Source: Ligula intestinalis (taxonomy: Eukaryota; Platyhelminthes; Cestoda; Diphyllobothriidea; Diphyllobothriidae). Taken from it: DNA of 64,000 nucleotides. Positions within the stretch are counted from its first letter, which is position 1. Every line of letters starts with the position of its first letter. The translations under genes and the position numbers were made by a program. The DNA lies in the NCBI GenBank assembly GCA_036362985.1, contig JAYGXS010000009.1, positions 22,972,877 through 23,036,876 of the forward strand, in the 5' to 3' direction. Below the pieces are notes generated by a model. That model made no database searches and was not told where the DNA came from. It saw nothing but the letters and a program-made list of their open reading frames with translations. This document shows, piece by piece, positions 12,860-25,225 of the stretch.

Positions 12860-13454
12860 GAAAACAAATCAACAAACAAACGACTCGTTAGAGTAAATAG
12901 CTTCTAAAAATTCGCAGCGCTTCTTATATGAGCAGGAACCTATTATGTGGGTTTAGTCCCATGCAAACATGTGCCCAATTTCAAGCAAATGCATTGCGAC
13001 TTCAGACAGGTGGTCGCGTCTCTTTACCGCTAATTGATGTTCATGTATGCCTGTAGAGGCGGACCTTCTTGTTTGTCTACAATAAATTGCATCACAGTCA
13101 CCGCATGTAGATAAGTTCATTTCAGGAATTGTGAAAGATAGCACACGCGGACATGAATTTTTAGAGTCCTATAAAAAGATTAAACTGCTGTAGGCTTCAT
13201 CAGAATTAACTAATTATTTCGCAGATGTTGATTGCCTTCAAGGGCAATTTTTTATTAAAAGTTTCGGGTCGACCCTGAAAAGAGTTATCAGCTGCTGTCG
13301 ACCCTAATTTCCGAAATCTTTGGTTTGTTCTGGATCTGGAGTTTTTATACCAGAACCCAGCATGCGAAACGCTTGAGAACCCCTTGTAGTTGCGCATTCG
13401 GCTTACGGTGAGGAAAGTTACCTTACTGTGATAGCAACTGCCATCGGAGAGCAT
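12860..13454 (-). pseudogene. Penelope-like element relic, GIY-YIG endonuclease part
   Basis: The minus strand reads a decayed GIY-YIG module: CGDCDAIYCRQTRRSA, then IHEHQLAVKRRDHL, then HLLEIGHMFAW. This matches the Cys-rich, Y-x-G-Q-T, EH and ETGH landmarks of Penelope-like endonuclease domains. A further segment past a stop (FLEAIYSNES) fits the usual C-terminal block. The frame is interrupted by stops and no reverse transcriptase is adjacent, so this is a 3' fragment. The upstream portion at 13206-13454 is assigned by proximity only. Confidence 0.7.
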
Positions 13455-16400
13455 AGCAGAAAGACGACCGCATGTACCAATGTTCTTTTGTCGTTGAGGT
13501 AGCCTCTGTTAAATAATGACCAGTACTACTTGAGTTTAGCTGAGGGTAGCCAAATTAAAAAAAACAGGATGAATAACTCAGTCACCTGAAGGAATGTCAT
13601 TGCTTAGATCCACTTGAATGTGTTAGGTTCCATCAATGTTTGCCATTTGAATACTATTTTAAATGCTTGCATAATATATGGTTTGTCAGAAGCTACAACG
13701 TACCATTGGAGTCCAGTTTAGTGCATACATACTTTAGATGTTTTACTTGTAACTTGACCCATAAAACCCTTACTAAATAGTGTAAATAAAATGTAGTAGT
13801 AAGGTCTTGCTGGTCGTAGCATAAAATCAGTAAATGAAATCGCTTGCAAAGTTGCCTTCAGTTCGCCTTCACCATAACGACATCCGCCCTTGTGCAAAAG
13901 CATGCTGAGTTGGATGTTGTATGCCTAGGTGACTGTTTACATCGACTAGTGGGCTCAATCCCGCCTCCATTCCTTCTGACTCTGTCTTCTACTGGGCCTG
14001 GGAGAGTGAGGAGTAGCAGAGTGAGGTAGATACTTTGCAAGTCGGCCATCACTATTAATCGCTTTACGTACAACTCACTATCCTCACACCCACCAGACTG
14101 CTGGGCAGGAGGTGAGAATCTAGCACGCAGATAGTGGCCTTAGCATTGGTTTGCGCCTGAAATACAAGCCAAGATTGATCAGCATTGTATCTGTATTCCG
14201 TTCCGGGTTCGAGAGATCGTGGACACCTGAGCAGCTTCGGATTCTTCTCCGAGACCTCACAGTTTAAGGCTGCAACTGTCCGCTTGATACTCCGCAGAGA
14301 AGCAGATAAAGGGAATATTTGATTGGTTACATTAGACATTTGCAGTCACTAAGGCGGCAGTATTTCCGGGTCAATACCGCGATATAGCCTTAGCTAACTG
14401 ACTGGTAGAAACACAAAATATCGGTGGGATATAGTCGAAATGGGTAAATGCTCTATAAGTGCCTAAAAAGTCTGCAACAAATTGCACGCTTTATCTTGGA
14501 CGATATGCACGTTTGTTAGCTGTCTCTTTTTAACATGAGAATTGCAAGAAAAGACAAACAGAATACATTCCAAAATCATGTTAACGGACAACGCCTCTAA
14601 ATGGTGTTTGGAACAGATTTATTTGACCTACTTTATGCTAGAGTGTGCTTGCATGGAACAACTGTTTTAACCGTTGAAATCGTTTGTTTTAATGTATTAT
14701 TTGCGACCTCAAAATGCACGCGTCCAAGTAGAACTGCTCCGTTTGAGTGCCGGTACAATAATCTTTCACTTTCACACCGTCTGAAAGAGCTTAAATATTT
14801 TTAATTGCTGTGAGTGCCTCATGACCGAATTTTGCCATGTGGTTTCCTCGTTGGTGGTTATCGATCGTTTTTTTCACGCCTAACAACGTTTGCTCCTTCG
14901 CGTGCCAAGTCCATTTGTACACACACACACACAGAGAGGAAAAAAACTATATTACGAGGGGTTGGTAGGGTTGTGTGTAGGCAGAGAAAACGCACAGCAT
15001 TTGCTGTTTGGAAGGCTAAAAACTGGGTGAATGTGCACGGGGTTCTAGAACGCAATTTTCGCTTTTCCTGCCTTTGCTTTACTGAAACTCACAATCCGAA
15101 ACCCACGTTTAATTAGGAAGGCGCCGGAATTGCATCTACCCTATGAAGTAGAAGCCCAACATAGGTGGGTAATTAAGTTGTTTTAACTGCCCTCCCCCTC
15201 CTTTCCTCACACATTCCGAAACTCCCCTCGCATGCGATTATCGTCACACAATTTGCATCGGAACTTGTGGATGTATGTGAGCATCCAGCTACAAGAGCTT
15301 GACATTAGCGACAAGCGGTTTAAACCGACCCACTGTACGTCCTTTCAAGGCTCAAGGGAATGCCTGCGCACAAACCAAATTGAGCCTCTTTTTAAACAGG
15401 CTCCCGAGGTCTTTATTCCCAGAACGGGGCAAGAGCGTCAGTTGGTGTAAACATTAGCAGGAGCGTACAAAGTTCCGTCTGGCGTTATAGAGTAAACACA
15501 TCTTCAAGTTTGGTGGGCATTCGGCGGACTGCCAGATGACAAAGCCGAAAGCAAGAAGGGGACAGCAGCCTTTCAGTACATCTTTTGTTGAGTTGTGAGA
15601 ACTATCTGAGCCGTACGGGGGGCGGTTGTGACCGGGGAGGAGGGATTCGCTAAAAGCTAAGAACACGCACGCAGATGGCCTCTAGCTACCAGAACGAAGA
15701 TCAACGTTTATAGCCAAGCCCTGTTTGACTGATGGACCCTTTTCAGCAAATATAGGGGGTGCCTATTCGGTGTGATGCTTTGCTTTTTTGGCAACTGAAG
15801 CTCAAATTTAGAGAGAGAGATATGCTTTATTTTAAAAACATAATTCCTTAATTTTCAACAAAAACGCCCTGGATAAAATTAGGTGCAAAAATTCAGAAGA
15901 CCGCGAAATCAAAAGTAATTCATAATCGCCAGTGACTACAATTTTCGACGGCATGCATAAATAACCTGGAAAAGTCTTCAAATATAGGCCAAATGGGACT
16001 GCTTTCAAATCAGCGCCAGCGTCGTGACCAAGTGCACACATAGCCTCATTGTTGTTCAGATAAAACAAAGAAGGATAGAAAGCAGTTAACATATGATACA
16101 ATTTACATGCAAATAGAGGGAGGAAAGAATGGCGGCTCAATTTAAAACGCCCTTCGGATGCCAGAAGACAGAGGGATTGGCGTCTATATCGATAAGATGG
16201 TGAGTCATCACCGATCCACGAATGGAGTTTGACGAACAAGGGAAAGTAACCAACGCATAATTTGCAGACCACTACCATAGCGTATAATTTATGTAACTTC
16301 AAGAAAGCAGGGAACGAGGAAGAGGGTAATTAAGAGAGACTTTATCATTTGTGTGGATTTTAAATTAAGTGAAAACTTCCACCAAAAATAATATAAGGAG

Positions 16401-17101
16401 AAACACTCTCATAGTCGGGAAAGCATTTGTCGCAGACGAAAATAATCCGCTCATCTTTTAGTGTTATGTAAATTCTCTGCAAGCTGAGGTATCCTTCGCT
16501 GACTTTCCACTTCCATCTCATAGAGCGGGCCAATTGTTGGCCTGGGCGAAGTTTCGGCCAAAAGTGATTACAGTAAGCACATTCGAATAGTGGAGGTTGT
16601 CATACAGGTCTTGTCTAACGTCATGACTGGGAGGTCACGACATCTCCGTGATCCGGTACTTTAAGGAGTAGAATAGTTTTTGTTTCATTCAAAAACCTGC
16701 TCTTTTGTTTTATGAACCCTCGATGTGATGCTTCCACGCAGTGACTTGTAAGTTCTGCTGAACTTGTAACCTTCAATCTGCGATCTTCCCCTAACGTGGA
16801 CACCCAGGCTAAACAGTATGTCAGGTTGCTCGTCGATTCTGACAAGATCCGCCACGTGCTACATAGCATGGCGATGTAGAGACAGTGACGGATGTTTATT
16901 AGTGCTAAATGATAATAGGCTTGTGATGCGTCTATCTTACCCTCTCTTCGTTCCCCCAGTTATGTCTGGTGTCGAGACAAAGGACCGGAGGCTGGGTCGG
17001 GCATAGGTTCTTGACGTGGCCTGAGGCTGTGCCTTCGTGTACTATCTCAAGAAACACCATTATCACTATCATACAAACTAATCAGCGATTAGTTTCGCAA
17101 C
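13455..17101. other. Intronic sequence, nothing recognised
   Basis: No supported gene. There is a short CA repeat near 14920-14932. The longest open frame (15832-16302, minus, 156 codons) has no recognisable domain and is probably chance. Confidence 0.45.
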
Positions 17102-17645
17102 AGTAGTTTAAGTAGTGCATCTCATTTACCCCTACGGAGACAGTGGTTACAGGGGTTTTATGGATGGGTAAATAGGATAGGCAGTGGAATATAACTTAGT
17201 AACTGTTATATGCATTTTTAGTTTATTTTATTTAGAAATTTTGTTAATTTATATCTGTAGAATTTCCAAATCTGTATTATCATTTAACGTTTTGCGGAAA
17301 ACCCGATTATCAAAGTGCAGGTTTCTTGAAATTCCCGAAAAAATAGAAATGGCGTTTAGGCATTCCTCTATTTCAGTTAACTTGAGGTCATCTTACCACT
17401 GTGGGGTTAAATTAGTATAGTCCGCGACGCCAGGCGCCGCGCACACCTTCAATTTACGTGCGGAATCACTTAATTCCAATGGCCGCGGGTCGCAAATTCA
17501 ACCACATTTTTCGACTTTCCGCTTACTTCTAAAATTTCCTTCATTGCATATCGTATTTCGCCACCCCAAAAACTCCTATAACGACCGTTTCCGTAGCAAA
17601 AAATGCTGAAACTAGGGGTATATGAGGTGCACTACTGAAACTACC
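17102..17645. mobile_element. Inverted-repeat element (MITE-like), copy 1
   Basis: A 544-bp unit whose ends are imperfect inverted repeats: it starts 'agtagtttaagtagtgcatc' and ends 'gaggtgcactactgaaacta'. The second copy (56649-57214) is inverted relative to this one and shares internal blocks such as the 'gatta-tcaaa' stretch, the GC-rich 'ccgcgcacacctt' centre and the 'ccgcgg' stretch. It encodes no transposase, which fits a non-autonomous DNA element. No clear target duplication is seen. Confidence 0.65.
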
Positions 17646-19734
17646 TTTACCTTAGGCCTTTGGGGTACGGCCTAGGTCGGCGGGAAGATAGGCGTGGCTA
17701 GTTAGGCCTAGAATACAGTCTAATTCAGGATTGCAAAAAAACACTAGCTGACTTGAACGATGGTGGCAGGCATTTAATTTGACTTCCATTGCCACCACGT
17801 TACCGCCCTTTTCCTCCTCCTGTCCTACCTTCTTTGCCCTCATTTCCGTTGTAGTCGATGGTATAGTCACAGCACCACTCCCTGGCATGCCATGTTAGTT
17901 CACATTCCGTGCACTGGGAATTCAGGTCATTTTACGAGTTCCACGATGAGAAAATCCTTAGTTTTCTTCAGAACTTTAAGTTGGTAGCTTTTTAACTTGA
18001 ATTAAGCGATTCAAGCGACATTCAGGTTTTTTGATCCTAATGAATCACTTACACATTAGTTGGTCGTCCACGTTAGATATCACCAGCCCCAAAATGCTGT
18101 CTTACGCTTTAGTTTTTTGGTTAATTATGTACTTTATTGGATAGGTTCAAGTTTTGGTTTGGTTTAATTTTTGTTTGGTTTTACTCAGCGTGCGTTAGCT
18201 ATTTTAGTGAATAGTGTAACCTATACACTGGTAAACTAAATAATAATAAAATAAAAACTACACTAAAACTAATAAAACCGAAAGCAACCACAGGGCTAGA
18301 CTTATCTAAGCTGGCCGACCAAATTAATTCTTACCAAAAATTCAGTTTCTAAAATAAATTGTTTTAGCTCTCTACCGTAAGGAGTTTTGCGAAATATCCA
18401 CTTCGCACCAAAGTGGCCATGCTAAGTTTCCACAAAATAAATGAGAGACTGCCGCGGTGATAGATGGCCAACTTCGAGGGTACACTTCGCCATCATTATT
18501 CCTCAAATGATGTTGGCTGAACGCAAAGACCACTGACGTGTTTACTTGCTTCCCTAAAGAAAAGAGGCTAAAAATAAACCGGGGTACTGAATTTGCTTAG
18601 CTATGGCGCCTTGAAGTTTATCGTTCTAGAAATTAGTATTATGCCTTTGCGTGCGGATGCAGGTATCATTCGGTTGGTGAGCATTCAATTCTTACCGTTA
18701 GGTTATGTTGCGTACTTGTGAGTTACCTACAGGTTTGTATCCAAAAAATCTATTTCTGTGGTAGCAGACAGTATTTGCTGAGTATATCTGGCCTAGTCTT
18801 CCTTTGACATGTCACTTGTTAGAAAATGTACTTTCTGAGAACGAAGTTATCTCAAGATATGTACGAATACAAAGCTAAAAATAGATAACACACTAAATTT
18901 CAAACTACTTGTCCGTTCTACCGTCTAAAGGCCCTGGTATCCTTAGAAGTCCAACACAACCCTCTAATTTAATCAAATCAGTTTATGAAAAATCTCTGGT
19001 TGAATGGTTAATGGAGGACTTAACTGAAAGCCTTTAATTACGTTACGAAGAGCTGAGGGGGTGAATTGAGTCGAGTGGTTGAGCGATTGGTTGGTTTTGT
19101 GGATATTTTAACCTGCTGAAGTGGTAGGCTCCCATAAATAGAAACAAACCGGAGTTGGTACGGCCTTGCAGTTTCTTCATGACCGACGCTTCCTGCCTTA
19201 AGGTAACTAAATAAGTTCCGATAAACGGATGGGACGTCGACGTGCCGAATAATTATCCTAGGATCTGTATTCCAAGTCACATTTCAGAGGCCACTGCTCC
19301 CTCCCCCCGTGCTATCTACGACCACGGCAACGAAATTAATGATATACTCTGTCGCCTGGCCGATTCTTTTTTTGCATATAAATGACTTCAGCTTTCGCTT
19401 TTTTTCGCCCTGTCCGGTTACAAAGACATCTGCGAAAAGTGCTAGGCTACTGATCGTAGTAGAAAGTTTAGCAAGTTTCACTTTTATGCATCCACTGCAG
19501 CCCTATCTAGGAACTGTGAATTCGCGAGTCTGTCTGTGTTATCACAAGCGTGGTACTACATACTGTGTTGTCAGGTCGTGTGTGGTCCGCGTAGATGACC
19601 TCTTTGTAAACCGCTGCACCATCGCACACTCTTTGGTGGAGAGGGCAAACAGTCGCGGTAGAGGGGGCGCGAATCTGCCTTCTAATTCACGTCCATTTTA
19701 CCGTCGCTGCAATCACTACCTGGGACGACAGTCC
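17646..19734. other. Intronic sequence with an A/T-rich patch
   Basis: No gene was recognised. About 18105-18330 is A/T-rich with degenerate 'ttagtttggtttaatttt' type motifs. The open frame at 19309-19779 has no recognisable domain. Confidence 0.45.
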
Positions 19735-20235
19735 AACCGTCGCTCTCGACGATGTCCACCACGAACCTCAGCACTCTGAAGCAATGCAGTGACTCCCGGG
19801 ATTATAGTGAAAGCAGAGTTGGGGAGAACCTACCCCACTTTCTCTCAACACTTGAACATTGGGACCCGATGTCAAGACAAAAGTCGAATCAAGATGGTGG
19901 AGGGCGCAGGTGGCTGGCGCGACCAACACGCGTACCAATAGCACACCTTTCTCTGTGTAGGATCCCGCCTGGAAGCGCTATAAAGGCCGCATTAAAAGGG
20001 AGCCATTGAGTCTGACTCTCAATGCGCTGTAGGTTACTCCACTCCACTTCACACAACAAAACACGCACGAAGCTAACTGCGGTGTCCAAGTTATCCCCCT
20101 GCAGTTGGCAATCCTCCAAGCCACGGCTTTTAGCGCACCGCGATAGCTTCAAGTGCATCCGATTGTTTTTAATGAGAGAAGGAAGGTACTGAGGGTCGAC
20201 CTTGCTCCCTCTCCCACCGGTGGGATGAGCGCAAT
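19735..20235 (+). repeat. Family D repeat, copy 1
   Basis: About 500 bp that matches 49065-49565 in the same orientation. Landmarks in order are 'cgctctcgacgatgtccacc', 'tgaagcaatgcagtgactc', 'tgtcaagacaaa', 'cgcctggaagcgctataaag', 'tccaagttatccccctgcag', 'cacggcttttagcgc' and 'gctccctctcccacc'. No protein domain is recognised. It may be part of a longer retroelement. Confidence 0.6.
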
Positions 20236-21454
20236 GCTCAAAACTCTCTGCTCGGATGACTGGTCATTCAGTTTACCCCAAAACGTCCCCTTGGTGGCCA
20301 AACCGAGCGTCTGTGTGCGTTTATCTTACGGAGATCAAGAGTTCTTCTGCCTAGTGAGTTCTCATGTTTTTATCTTTGAAGTCTAGAGCCACAAGTGCAC
20401 ATTTGCTGGGTGCAATTACGCCACAAGGTCGACTGATCATAACCTGTGGAGCTAGGCAACGAAAGCCTGTCTCAGCGCCTGCATGATACAGCGTTTTTCA
20501 CGCTCGTTAGTTCTTCTAGCTGATCAATTAGCATTATACACATGGCCGGAGCGGACCACCTGGATTGACTTCAAACAAAAATAGGCCGTTCACAATGGAT
20601 GATACCATCCGCAGACTGACCCAGTCAGCCTCAGTAAGCGAAATACTTTTAATGCAGATGCAGTGCCTTTATACTTGTTTTCTTCGTGATGTTCATCGCG
20701 AAATAACTTGAACTGACCACTTTCTGGAAATTTGGCCTTTGGCGAATGCGGCAAGTGCTTTATCGTGACTGTATGACGTCAGCAAGTGTTTATCGCAGGG
20801 GGTTAAGTGAGTTTAGCCCAGCATTTGCGATCTTCAGACGATCGTTACTAAGTGCAGAAGAGAAGTCCGTAAAGGCCAGAGTAGTAGGAAGAATGTATTG
20901 TGTACACAAGGATGAGGAGAATAGATACGAAAAGACCGACTCGGGAGAGCCCGAAAGATCAGGAGATCGACCGGATACCAAGTGAGGTCTGAGAGTAGTT
21001 GGGCCAGAAGACAGAGAGAGAGCTTTGGTTAGCTGGGTCGGCCTGGAGATTTTGGGCAAAGAGGCAGCTTGCGTCGGGAATGCGTGCAAGCTTGCTATTC
21101 GTCGCTTGCCTCAAACCATGTAGATGCGGGAACTATGATTGGCTGATCGAGACGTCGAGAAACCACATCGGTGAGCCTTTGGGAAACTGCACTTCGACGT
21201 GAGCTAGTCGGCCAGGCACGACCCACTACATGTGTACCGAAGTATTGGTAGCAAAAGGGCAATCTCAGGGCGAAAATTCTGACCGTTTGCTGGAGGTGTC
21301 CAGACGGAGTACGTGGTTTTTAAAGTTTATGGTTTTAAACGGGCAGAAAATTGTGTATTGTCCCTCAATGAAAGGTTCGTGGATACCTAGTGCAGTTGGA
21401 GAAAATCATTGGTCGGACCAGCCTTATCAACAGAGACAAGCGAGACTGAAGTGG
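20236..21454. other. Intronic sequence, nothing recognised
   Basis: Short open frames on both strands overlap one another and none carries a recognisable motif. No mobile element was identified. Confidence 0.4.
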
Positions 21455-21720
21455 CCCTTTCTGACTTATAAGCCCTCATCACCCAGCCATATTCAGTCCT
21501 TGGTGTTGCAACCACTGAAGCTCGACATGGCGGTTAGTGAAACAGCCTAGTAACCACTGAACCACGAGCTCTTTGCGCTGTCGGCTAGAGCGTTGGATTT
21601 CCAAACCACAGGTAGCGGGCTCGAGCCAGCGATGGTGCAACACCTCCAGTTTGGTATGTCTGGCCGACGACGGTCGATAAAAAGGCAGAAATAGCCAAGC
21701 TGGTTTCCTTTTTCCCGCAG
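21455..21720. repeat. Family B repeats, head-to-head pair
   Basis: A minus-strand unit (core 'cacccagccatattcag' near 21480, then 'aaccactgaagctcg') is followed at once by a plus-strand unit ('ggctagagcgttggatttcc', 'gcgggctcgagccagc', 'tatgtctggccgacgacgg'). The plus-strand unit has A-box-like and B-box-like segments in the order expected for a tRNA-derived SINE. Confidence 0.55.
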
Positions 21721-22649
21721 TACCGATTGCTGGCAGCGGGTTGGGACGTGAGCCCTGGGGCACAACGAGACGCAACCGATGAATGCCCTACTACCACTAC
21801 CACTGAAAAGTATTCTCTGCGCCCGAGTGATTTGTGGGTCCAAAAAAGATTACTTGCTCGAATTTCTCCAATGCGAGTTCCATGTAAGATAGTTCGCTCG
21901 CTCATCGCGAGTGGGTAAACCCATGCAGGCATGCAGGCCGACACAGGGACGTTCATTTGTGCATGAATTAGGGCCAGTACACTTGCACGACATCGACCAC
22001 AGTTTCTTATCTCTCCCTCTCTTAAGCGCCCGACCCCGATGCCAATAAAGGTTGATTCGAATGCAGTGGTCAAAAAGACTTCACATCCCGCCTACGGGTA
22101 CCAGACACAGGCCTGGCACGAACCCGATGGACTGGGCGTAGTGACCTAGATCCCAACTGATTGGGGGTGCAACAGAGGCTGCATTATAAAGGGTCCATTG
22201 CGTACTCCTGACCCTCGGTCTTGAGAGGAGGACCTAGTGGTTGGCTACCCTTCAGATCATGGCTTTTACACCTCACCGTAATAGTTTAAGAGCGCGATTT
22301 GACTCATTTGACTGCGCTCTGTGCTGTTTAAACAGAATCCGCAAAGTAGACCTTTTTCTCTCTCACTCACTCACTCTTAAGAGCCAGTCCGCTGTCTGAG
22401 TGTGGTAAACCATCAAATGGAGGGGTTTAGCGCAAGTGTTTGACGTTGAGTATGTTACTGTAAAGGCATGCCACCAGAGTCCCCATGTGTGGCGTTTTTT
22501 TATGGGTGCGTATTCCAAGTAATGCGTGCTCTGTTCTGCTCCGGATCCTCGTGTCCGTCCAGCGCATTCCCGGGTAGAGGCAAACCTCCCGTATATTAGT
22601 CAGCAACTGAAAAAAATTGCAAAGTCAGATGGTGTTGCCAGTCCAGACG

Positions 22650-22800
22650 AAGGAGACTGGAATGGCCATTTCTGGCTCATTAGCCATCGTCAGCCAGCCA
22701 GACCCAGACCCATGTGGTGCCCCATCCGAGCCTCGAACTCGCGACCTTTTCGATTAGTCTAACGCCGTAAACATTGAACCACCAGCTCGCTGTCTCGCCA
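22650..22800 (-). repeat. Family B repeat, copy
   Basis: It shows the best preserved family core: 'ggaatggccatttctggctc', then 'agccatcgtcagccagccag', then the B-box-like 'gagcctcgaactcgcgacc' and 'aaccaccagctc'. Read on the minus strand it starts with a tRNA-like segment and ends in the conserved core. Confidence 0.65.
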
Positions 22801-23657
22801 GTTTAGGTCAGGAGCTATTTATATTCATTGATGAACATTCACCCGACCGCCCTGCCTCAAGACAGAGGGCCTGACTACCGTTACAGCTGGTAGTATAGAC
22901 AGATAATGTTAACGGTCAGGTGAAAGTTCATCAGGTTGCCCAGTGCCCGTTACATCTTTTTTACGAATTATAATCACGCCCTCACTGTGAACCTTTCCAA
23001 GTTTTCCGATATGCAAGTTTTGTTGCAAGTTCATGCTCCCTGAAAGGGTTGACTACGCTCTCAGTAGCACAAATAATTTAAATCCTGTGTAATAAGAATG
23101 CTTTCCAACTGGCCTCGAGTGGTATTTAGAGTGAAAAAACACAGCTGGTAAGCCCTATAACAAAAAGGGATTGCGAAAGAGATTATAGATGGTTTTCAAC
23201 AAAGAGTTTCACTTCCTTATCGTGCCAGTAGTCACACTGCTTCAACATCCAGCGCAAGGCATCTCGAAATACTGGATGTTAGCCGTGAACAGCTTTTCTT
23301 TACATCTAGGGTTGTACAGCACGAAGTTTCAAATTGCCCCTCATGCTCCTCCAAACAGCGCACGGTCTCTTTTCAGCCAGCTGGCTTTTAGGCTCTGCTA
23401 GCAGAATTACGTTGCCCTTGGCTCGCGGTGCATTCGAACTAGAGTAATCATCGGGTTGCCGTCACCGAAAAGGCACAACCAAGCTCTCTAAATATGCAAT
23501 TAGGGGGAGGAGGAAATAAACTATAGCAGAAAAAGCGTTTTAGTTGACTTCTTCACAAAACCTCCTGAAAGGCTGTAACATCAGGTATTAATTACAGCGG
23601 GATTACCTTTCCGTTCTGGCCTGTGGCCGCCAGTGCGGTTGTCAGGGCATGTGGGGA

Positions 23658-23681
23658 GGGGGGGGGGGGGGGGGGGGGGGG
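23658..23681 (+). repeat. Poly-G run (24 G)
   Basis: An uninterrupted run of 24 G, preceded by further G-rich sequence. Its length may vary between individuals and it is a common site of assembly error. Confidence 0.9.
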
Positions 23682-24170
23682 AATCGGGGTCAAAAAATAT
23701 GATCAGCGTTAGGGGGCGAGGTTATAAGCTGCGGGCTATTGAATAAGCGGCATTCGGCCGTGCTAACTGCGGTGCCGCAACGGAGTTCTTTTGGGCGCAC
23801 AGGACCGGTCAGCGTAGCCTGATTGCGGCTGCTTCTGCTGTAGCCAACAGTCGATATCGTCGTCCTCTGCCCTTATTTGAGATAGTTCCAACAGAGAATT
23901 TTTTATGCCATATTAACTTGTTCCCAGTTTGTATTTCGTGAAAGCGCTCAATACGCTCTCAGCTAAGCACTATCATAAAAACTTTGTGACAGTAATGCAT
24001 TGCGAAAGGTTGATCGCTTATGTTCCTTGCCAAACTGCTATGTTTTAGCCCCCGCCGCGAGGTGTCTTGATTTGACGGGCCGACATTTCACAGTGCTTGC
24101 CAGCCACGAAGTGCTCTTTTCTAACGAAAAGAGCTTGCAGCACAAAGTTCCAGCATAATTATTTTCCTCA

Positions 24171-24196
24171 TCCTCCTCCTCCTCCTCCTCCTCCTC
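24171..24196 (+). repeat. TCC microsatellite
   Basis: About eight TCC units in tandem, inside the second unit of the 23.3-24.5 kb duplication and absent from the first. Confidence 0.9.
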
Positions 24197-24956
24197 GACG
24201 CAGTCCTTAACTCATCTTTTCAGACATAACAGCGTTGGCCTTGGCTCGAGCTGCATTCGAAGTAGGAATAGCTCTCGAATAGACGTCACTGCAACTGCTC
24301 AAGATTCGGTGGCGGGTTTGGGGTGGGGGGGGAGTAATTTTATCCAAAAACCAAAGACACCCTCCCTACGTGACTTCATCACCAATTCTGTTTCAAGAGG
24401 TGTGACAGCAGGTATTAATTACAGGGGGAAATTACCGTTCCGTTCGCTTGAGCAGGATATTCTCGAAGTGTGAATGCTCAGGCCAATCTGTCGGATCAGT
24501 GCTCAATGTTCTGGATTCCTTTGTGCTGGTGAATATTAACGTTCTGCTCTGCCCTGTTCTGTTGCGCCTTTATGTGCTGCCATTAAAGGGACACCGCACG
24601 CTGGGCTGGCCTGGGACTGGGCTGCGTCGAGCCAATAATTTATGCAGTCTTCCCCTATGCAGTTGCCTGGATGCTTCGCTAGTCTTTTTTTGGGAGGTCT
24701 GTGCGCCATGGTGGGGATAACAATTCGCATGAATACACGCTGGCCGTGTACAGAGCAAGAACAATCTTTGCACAGCCGGGTTGGTTGAAAAAGGAATGAA
24801 ATCTGCGGTTCTAAAATGTAGGGAGTACATTTAAAAATACTAAGCCCCCTCGATACGATGTTCATCATGCACTGGTTCCGACGACTTCTCCTCTCTTCAA
24901 CCTAAACATTCTCCTTTAGTCGTCCTGTCCCCAGCGAGTATTTTTAAACTTGTGCT

Positions 24957-25225
24957 GATCCGATTGTGAAAAAACTCGAGGCTTTCGGTGGGATTTGAAT
25001 CCGCATATTAGAGAAGGCCATTACAGGAAGCCAACGTTCTAATCGCTAAATTACAAACGCCGCAGCTCGCGTCATGAATTTAATCACACTTGGGTCGATA
25101 TTACCCACCCAACTCTACCGCTCGTATGGAATCCAGCGGTTAGAGAGTTTGCTTCCGGTAAAGGCCTTCTCTAATACGTGGGTTTAAATCCCGCAGAACG
25201 CCTAGAGTTTTTTCACAATTGGATC
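24957..25225. repeat. Family A fold-back element
   Basis: Two inverted arms, about 24957-25045 and 25135-25225. The outer ends match closely: 'gatccgattgtgaaaaaact' at the left and the reverse complement 'agttttttcacaattggatc' at the right. Each arm carries a tRNA-like B-box segment ('gggatttgaatccgc' and 'gtgggtttaaatcccgc') and 'attagagaaggcc'. The middle shares 'cgtatggaatcca' with other family A copies. Confidence 0.65.

Larger units (their letters stand above)
23280..24460 (+). repeat. Old tandem duplication (two units, about 830 bp apart)
   Basis: Blocks in 23280-23630 recur in order in 24110-24460. Examples are 'cagcacgaagtttc' (23318) with 'cagcacaaagttcc' (24138), 'cccttggctcgcggtgcattc' type blocks (23416 and 24238), and 'atcaggtattaattacagcg' (23580) with 'agcaggtattaattacaggg' (24406). 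The copies are well diverged, and a homopolymer G run lies between them. Confidence 0.55.

Noticed and set aside
15832..16302. 156-codon minus-strand frame
   Set aside because: Length alone is within chance for a 64-kb window. There is no domain, no splice context and no repeat relation.
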